From NCBI GenBank assembly GCA_045603225.1, contig JAZULT010000036.1:12968-76967 (forward strand): DNA of 64,000 nucleotides, given 5' to 3'. A program made the position numbers and the translations under genes. Positions 61,530 to 64,000 of this stretch are shown piece after piece. The notes under the pieces were generated by a model. It did no database searches, was not told the origin of the DNA, and was given only the letters and a program-made list of their open reading frames with translations. This DNA comes from RGIG9115 sp045603225 (GTDB taxonomy: Bacteria; Bacillota; Clostridia; UBA1381). The first letter of the stretch is position 1, and each line of letters starts with the position of its first letter.

Positions 61530-62513
61530 ATGAAAAAATTAAATAAGATATTTGCGATGAGCATTGCCGCTATATTATGTACAGCAAATTTTGCATTTGC
61601 CGCTACTGAAGTTCCGAGAAAAGTTGACCCTGATGATTCAGGCTCTAAAACAACTGCTTCTGCTACTAAAAAAGAAGATTCAGAAGATGCAACAAGCAAA
61701 CCGTCGGCTTCTGCAAAGGCATCAGCTAAATCAAAAGAATCCGCTTCTGCAAAGGCATCAGCCAAAGCTTCAGAAAAAGCTAAATCAAAAGAAACTGAAA
61801 AACCGACAGAAAAAGCTAAATCAAAAGAAACTGAAAAAGCGACTGCAAAGGCTACTTCAAAATCTGAAAAAGACGACGATGAGGAAAAGGAATCAGATTC
61901 AGATAAGGTTGTACTTGGTGTGACTGATGAGGAAGATGTTCTTGTAATAGAAACTACGGAAGAACCTTCTATCAATATTCAGGGAAATGCCGCTCAGCTT
62001 GAGAACGATAAGTATCTTACCAATGTCGGCGGATTTTTATGGTTCTTGTTCGGTGTAATTGTAAGTGCTGTAATAAGCTTTGCAATTTCGTACAGATTTT
62101 TCATGATGCTTAAGCGTGATAATCATATAAATGCGGAAATCCGTGCGCTTAAGAGAGATATTGACAGCAAAATGGTCGGTACTGTTACAGGTTTTTCTGA
62201 GTATGATATTAATATGACGAACAGCAATCCGAGCTATGCTAAGGAAGACAGTCCGATACGTACAACACGTACTTATGAAACAGACGAGAAAACAGAAGAG
62301 ATTTATAAGAAATGGGAAAATCAGCTGAACACAGGCAGAGATGTGATAACATCGGAAAGACCTGTATCAGGATCTGTTACAAGAACAGCTCCGACAGATT
62401 CACAGCCGCGCAGAACAACGTATGAAAGAAGACGTCCGGCTAAGAAAAAGGAAAGCGGTCTTTCAGGAAAAATAAAAGGCGTATTTAACGATATGTTCCC
62501 GTTTGACAAATAA
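61530..62513 (+). CDS. Single-pass membrane protein with Lys/Ala/Ser low-complexity ectodomain
   Basis: 327 residues, ATG with GGGAAAGGAAA upstream. Signal peptide (1-24), then ~100 residues of low complexity with repeated KASAKSKES and KAKSKETEK phrases, an acidic stretch, one transmembrane helix (~170-192, FLWFLFGVIVSAVISFAIS) and a basic cytoplasmic tail rich in Arg and Thr with a GKIKGVFNDMFPF end. The low-complexity tract could span the wall; the tail may be a phosphorylation or nucleic-acid contact region. No family recognised. It follows the GAP1-N2-like gene closely and may be its membrane partner (inference). Confidence 0.65.
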   Translation: MKKLNKIFAMSIAAILCTANFAFAATEVPRKVDPDDSGSKTTASATKKEDSEDATSKPSASAKASAKSKESASAKASAKASEKAKSKETEKPTEKAKSKETEKATAKATSKSEKDDDEEKESDSDKVVLGVTDEEDVLVIETTEEPSINIQGNAAQLENDKYLTNVGGFLWFLFGVIVSAVISFAISYRFFMMLKRDNHINAEIRALKRDIDSKMVGTVTGFSEYDINMTNSNPSYAKEDSPIRTTRTYETDEKTEEIYKKWENQLNTGRDVITSERPVSGSVTRTAPTDSQPRRTTYERRRPAKKKESGLSGKIKGVFNDMFPFDK

Positions 62514-62541
62514 TGCATTATAGAAAGGACATTTAAGAATA

Positions 62542-62934
62542 ATGACAGAGATTGAAAAAATAAGACAGAGATTTGAAAAAGACAGATTTGCAACAGACCG
62601 GACAGATATAAAAATTGATGAGGCATATGAGAATTATTCAAAATGCAGTTTTGAAATTCAGACACATCATTTGAACGGCATTGATAAGGTTATGGGAGGC
62701 GCAATTTTTACTATTGCGGATTTTGCCACAGCAGTTGCGGCAAACGGTGTTGATAAAAAATCGGTTTCTCTTTCAAATACAATTAACTTTCTCGGTCAGC
62801 CTAAAGGCAAAACTGTTATAGCGGAAGCTAAAATCGTAAAATCGGGTAAAACCGTTTCAGTGTTTGAAGTAAATGTATACGACGAGCTTAATACTCCCGT
62901 TGCATTTGTAACTTCAACCGTATTCAATATGTAA
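62542..62934 (+). CDS. PaaI-type hotdog thioesterase
   Basis: 130 residues; GAAAGGA at ~62523. Hotdog fold with the helix-start segment VMGGAIFTIADFATAVAANG (family HGG-hfxLxD) followed by the SLSNTINFLGQPKGKTVIAEAKIVKSGKTV strands (given in outline). Family members hydrolyse acyl-CoA thioesters, classically phenylacetyl-CoA derivatives. Small cytosolic enzyme; substrate unknown. It lies between the membrane protein and yebC on the same strand. Confidence 0.85.
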   Translation: MTEIEKIRQRFEKDRFATDRTDIKIDEAYENYSKCSFEIQTHHLNGIDKVMGGAIFTIADFATAVAANGVDKKSVSLSNTINFLGQPKGKTVIAEAKIVKSGKTVSVFEVNVYDELNTPVAFVTSTVFNM

Positions 62935-62959
62935 AATATATCAGGGAGGATTTTATAAA

Positions 62960-63694
62960 ATGTCAGGACATTCAAAATGGAGTACAATAAAAAGAAAGAA
63001 AGGTGCAAATGACGCACAAAGAGCCAAAATTTTCACAAAAATTGCCCGTGAAATTATAGTTGCTGTTAAAGCAGGCGGTCCGGACCCGGACAACAATTCA
63101 AGACTTAAGGATGTTATTGCAAAGGCACGCTCAAATAATATGCCTAATGATAATATCAACAGAACTATTAAGAAAGCGGCAGGCAGCGGCGATACGGATA
63201 ACTACGAAAACATCACATACGAAGGCTACGGCCCGGGCGGAGTTGCTGTAATAGTCGAGACTCTTACAGATAACAGAAACAGAACTGCAGCAGATGTCCG
63301 TCATGCTTTTGATAAGTTTGGAGGTAATATGGGACAGACAGGCTGTGTAAGCTTTATGTTTGATCGCAAGGGTGTTATAGTAATCGAAAATGATGGTGAG
63401 ATAGACGAGGAAGAAATTACTATGGATGCACTTGAAGCAGGTGCTGATGATATTGAAGCAAGTGAAGAATGTTTCGAAATCACAACTGACCCCGACTCAT
63501 TCTCAGCTGTAAGAGATGAGCTTGAAAAGAAGTATACCTTCGCTTCGGCTGAAATAAGCATGGTTCCTCAGACAATGACACCGCCGGCGGATGAAAACCA
63601 TACTGTTCTTATGAATAAGATGCTTGATTTGCTTGAAGATAATGATGATGTTCAGGAAGTGTATCATAACTTTGATGCTCCTGATGAAGACTAA
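62960..63694 (+). CDS. yebC: YebC/PmpR-family (TACO1-like) protein
   Basis: 244 residues, the usual family length; AGGGAGG at 62943-62949. Starts MSGHSKWSTIKRKKGANDAQ, followed by KIFTKIAREI, ARSNNMPNDNINRTIKKA and YEGYGPGGVAVIVE, all family hallmarks. YebC proteins bind DNA as regulators in some bacteria. More recent work in the family points to ribosome-associated help in translating polyproline stretches. Cytosolic, single gene at the end of the operon, with a strong terminator. Confidence 0.96.
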   Translation: MSGHSKWSTIKRKKGANDAQRAKIFTKIAREIIVAVKAGGPDPDNNSRLKDVIAKARSNNMPNDNINRTIKKAAGSGDTDNYENITYEGYGPGGVAVIVETLTDNRNRTAADVRHAFDKFGGNMGQTGCVSFMFDRKGVIVIENDGEIDEEEITMDALEAGADDIEASEECFEITTDPDSFSAVRDELEKKYTFASAEISMVPQTMTPPADENHTVLMNKMLDLLEDNDDVQEVYHNFDAPDED

Positions 63695-63696
63695 AA

Positions 63697-63726
63697 AAAC
63701 GAACAGGACCGACGTCCTGTTCGTTT
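63697..63726 (+). terminator. Intrinsic terminator after yebC
   Basis: Perfect 13-bp stem AAACGAACAGGAC / GTCCTGTTCGTTT, loop CGAC, three bases after the stop codon. Confidence 0.95.
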
Positions 63727-63757
63727 TGTCTCTGACTGTTCTGATATCCATATAAAT

Positions 63758-64000
63758 TGTAATTTGTCGTTGTTTGAAACGGAACGACACGCAGGTCGTT
63801 CCCTACGGTGTATTGAGATTTTTTGTAGGGAACAACCTATGTGTTGTTCCGCTAAATTACAATAATTAATTCAATGAATTCGCCTGCGATTTCTACCATA
63901 ACCTGTTGCAACGCAACAGATTTCACTGTCACAAGGTGACAATTTCATTCATCCTGCGGATGAATTTCACCCGATTGAAAATCGGATTTCACTATTGTAA
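63758..64000. repeat. MITE-like hairpin element, copy 2 (inverted, runs off the window)
   Basis: Begins with the terminal repeat TGTAATTTGTCG (63758-63769; one base different from copy 1) and continues as the reverse complement of 35907-36149. All hairpins except the outermost are present; about 25-30 bases should lie beyond the window. Together with the yebC terminator it fills the last 306 bases, which hold no gene. Confidence 0.85.

Noticed and set aside
61564..61923. 119-residue Gln/Leu/Lys-rich ORF
   Set aside because: Out-of-frame reading of the low-complexity tract of the membrane protein.

Overview
The window is about 64 kb of an AT-rich (estimated mid-30s % G+C) genome. Strong AAGGAGG-type ribosome sites, S-layer homology (SLH) anchored secreted enzymes, an intrinsic terminator after most operons and tRNA genes with encoded CCA ends point to a Firmicute of class Clostridia. 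The density of SLH proteins combined with glycoside hydrolases (GH28-like, GH42-like, GH78, GH38, clan GH-A) and carbohydrate-binding modules resembles plant-polysaccharide (pectin or galactan) degraders such as Monoglobus. That placement is inference from gene content, not from a search.

Layout. (1) 1-9873: two tandem secreted clan GH-A enzymes (the first cut by the window start), then a two-gene SLH cassette. (2) 9884-16483: a GH28-like enzyme, a membrane histidine kinase with its NarL/LuxR-type response regulator, an ADP-ribosylglycohydrolase-fold protein fused to a beta-sandwich, and an Asp-box sialidase-like protein. (3) 16484-16966: remains of a KDPG-aldolase gene and of an alpha-L-fucosidase-like gene. 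(4) 16967-18587 (minus): a TSUP transporter and an AraC regulator. The AraC gene is divergent from (5) 18842-35886, a 17-kb run with a second copy of the SLH cassette, two CBM/Fn3 proteins and two GH42-like enzymes, one with SLH anchors and one without. (6) 35882-36149: a hairpin-packed, MITE-like element with terminal inverted repeats. A second, inverted copy starts at 63758 and runs off the window end. (7) 36203-43236: a sugar isomerase-like protein, a CapA-type protein, a GH38 alpha-mannosidase preceded by a ribbon-helix-helix protein, a small zinc-ribbon protein, a methyltransferase and a lipoprotein. (8) 43343-46688: a 3.3-kb segment between two identical IS66-type ends, holding an AbrB-like regulator, a macrolide-type glycosyltransferase, a second kind of hairpin array and a diguanylate cyclase. 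(9) 46778-47144: four tRNA genes (Pro, Val, Thr, Tyr). (10) 47268-54354: housekeeping and transport genes (YkvI-like, LOG family, Lrp/AsnC with aminotransferase, heterodimeric ABC exporter). (11) 54355-59303: a 5-kb insert (GH78 alpha-L-rhamnosidase and an SLH protein of a different subtype) flanked by exact 46-bp direct repeats of the end of the ABC exporter gene. (12) 59383-63694: a GAP1-N2-like protein, a low-complexity membrane protein, a thioesterase and YebC.

How it works together (inference). SLH proteins and CBM proteins would make a cell-surface layer that binds polysaccharide. The anchored and secreted GH42-like and GH-A enzymes would cut it outside the cell. Enzymes without signal peptides (GH28-like, GH38, GH78, sialidase-like, ARH-fold, isomerase-like) would finish the oligosaccharides inside. 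The two-component system and the AraC regulator are the obvious local controls.

The most unusual signals are the hairpin elements with constant TGAAAT linkers (two inverted copies of one type and one array of another), the 46-bp direct repeats around the GH78/SLH insert, the duplicated SLH cassette, the GH42-like barrels interrupted by a carbohydrate-binding module, and an orphan GAP1-N2-like gene.
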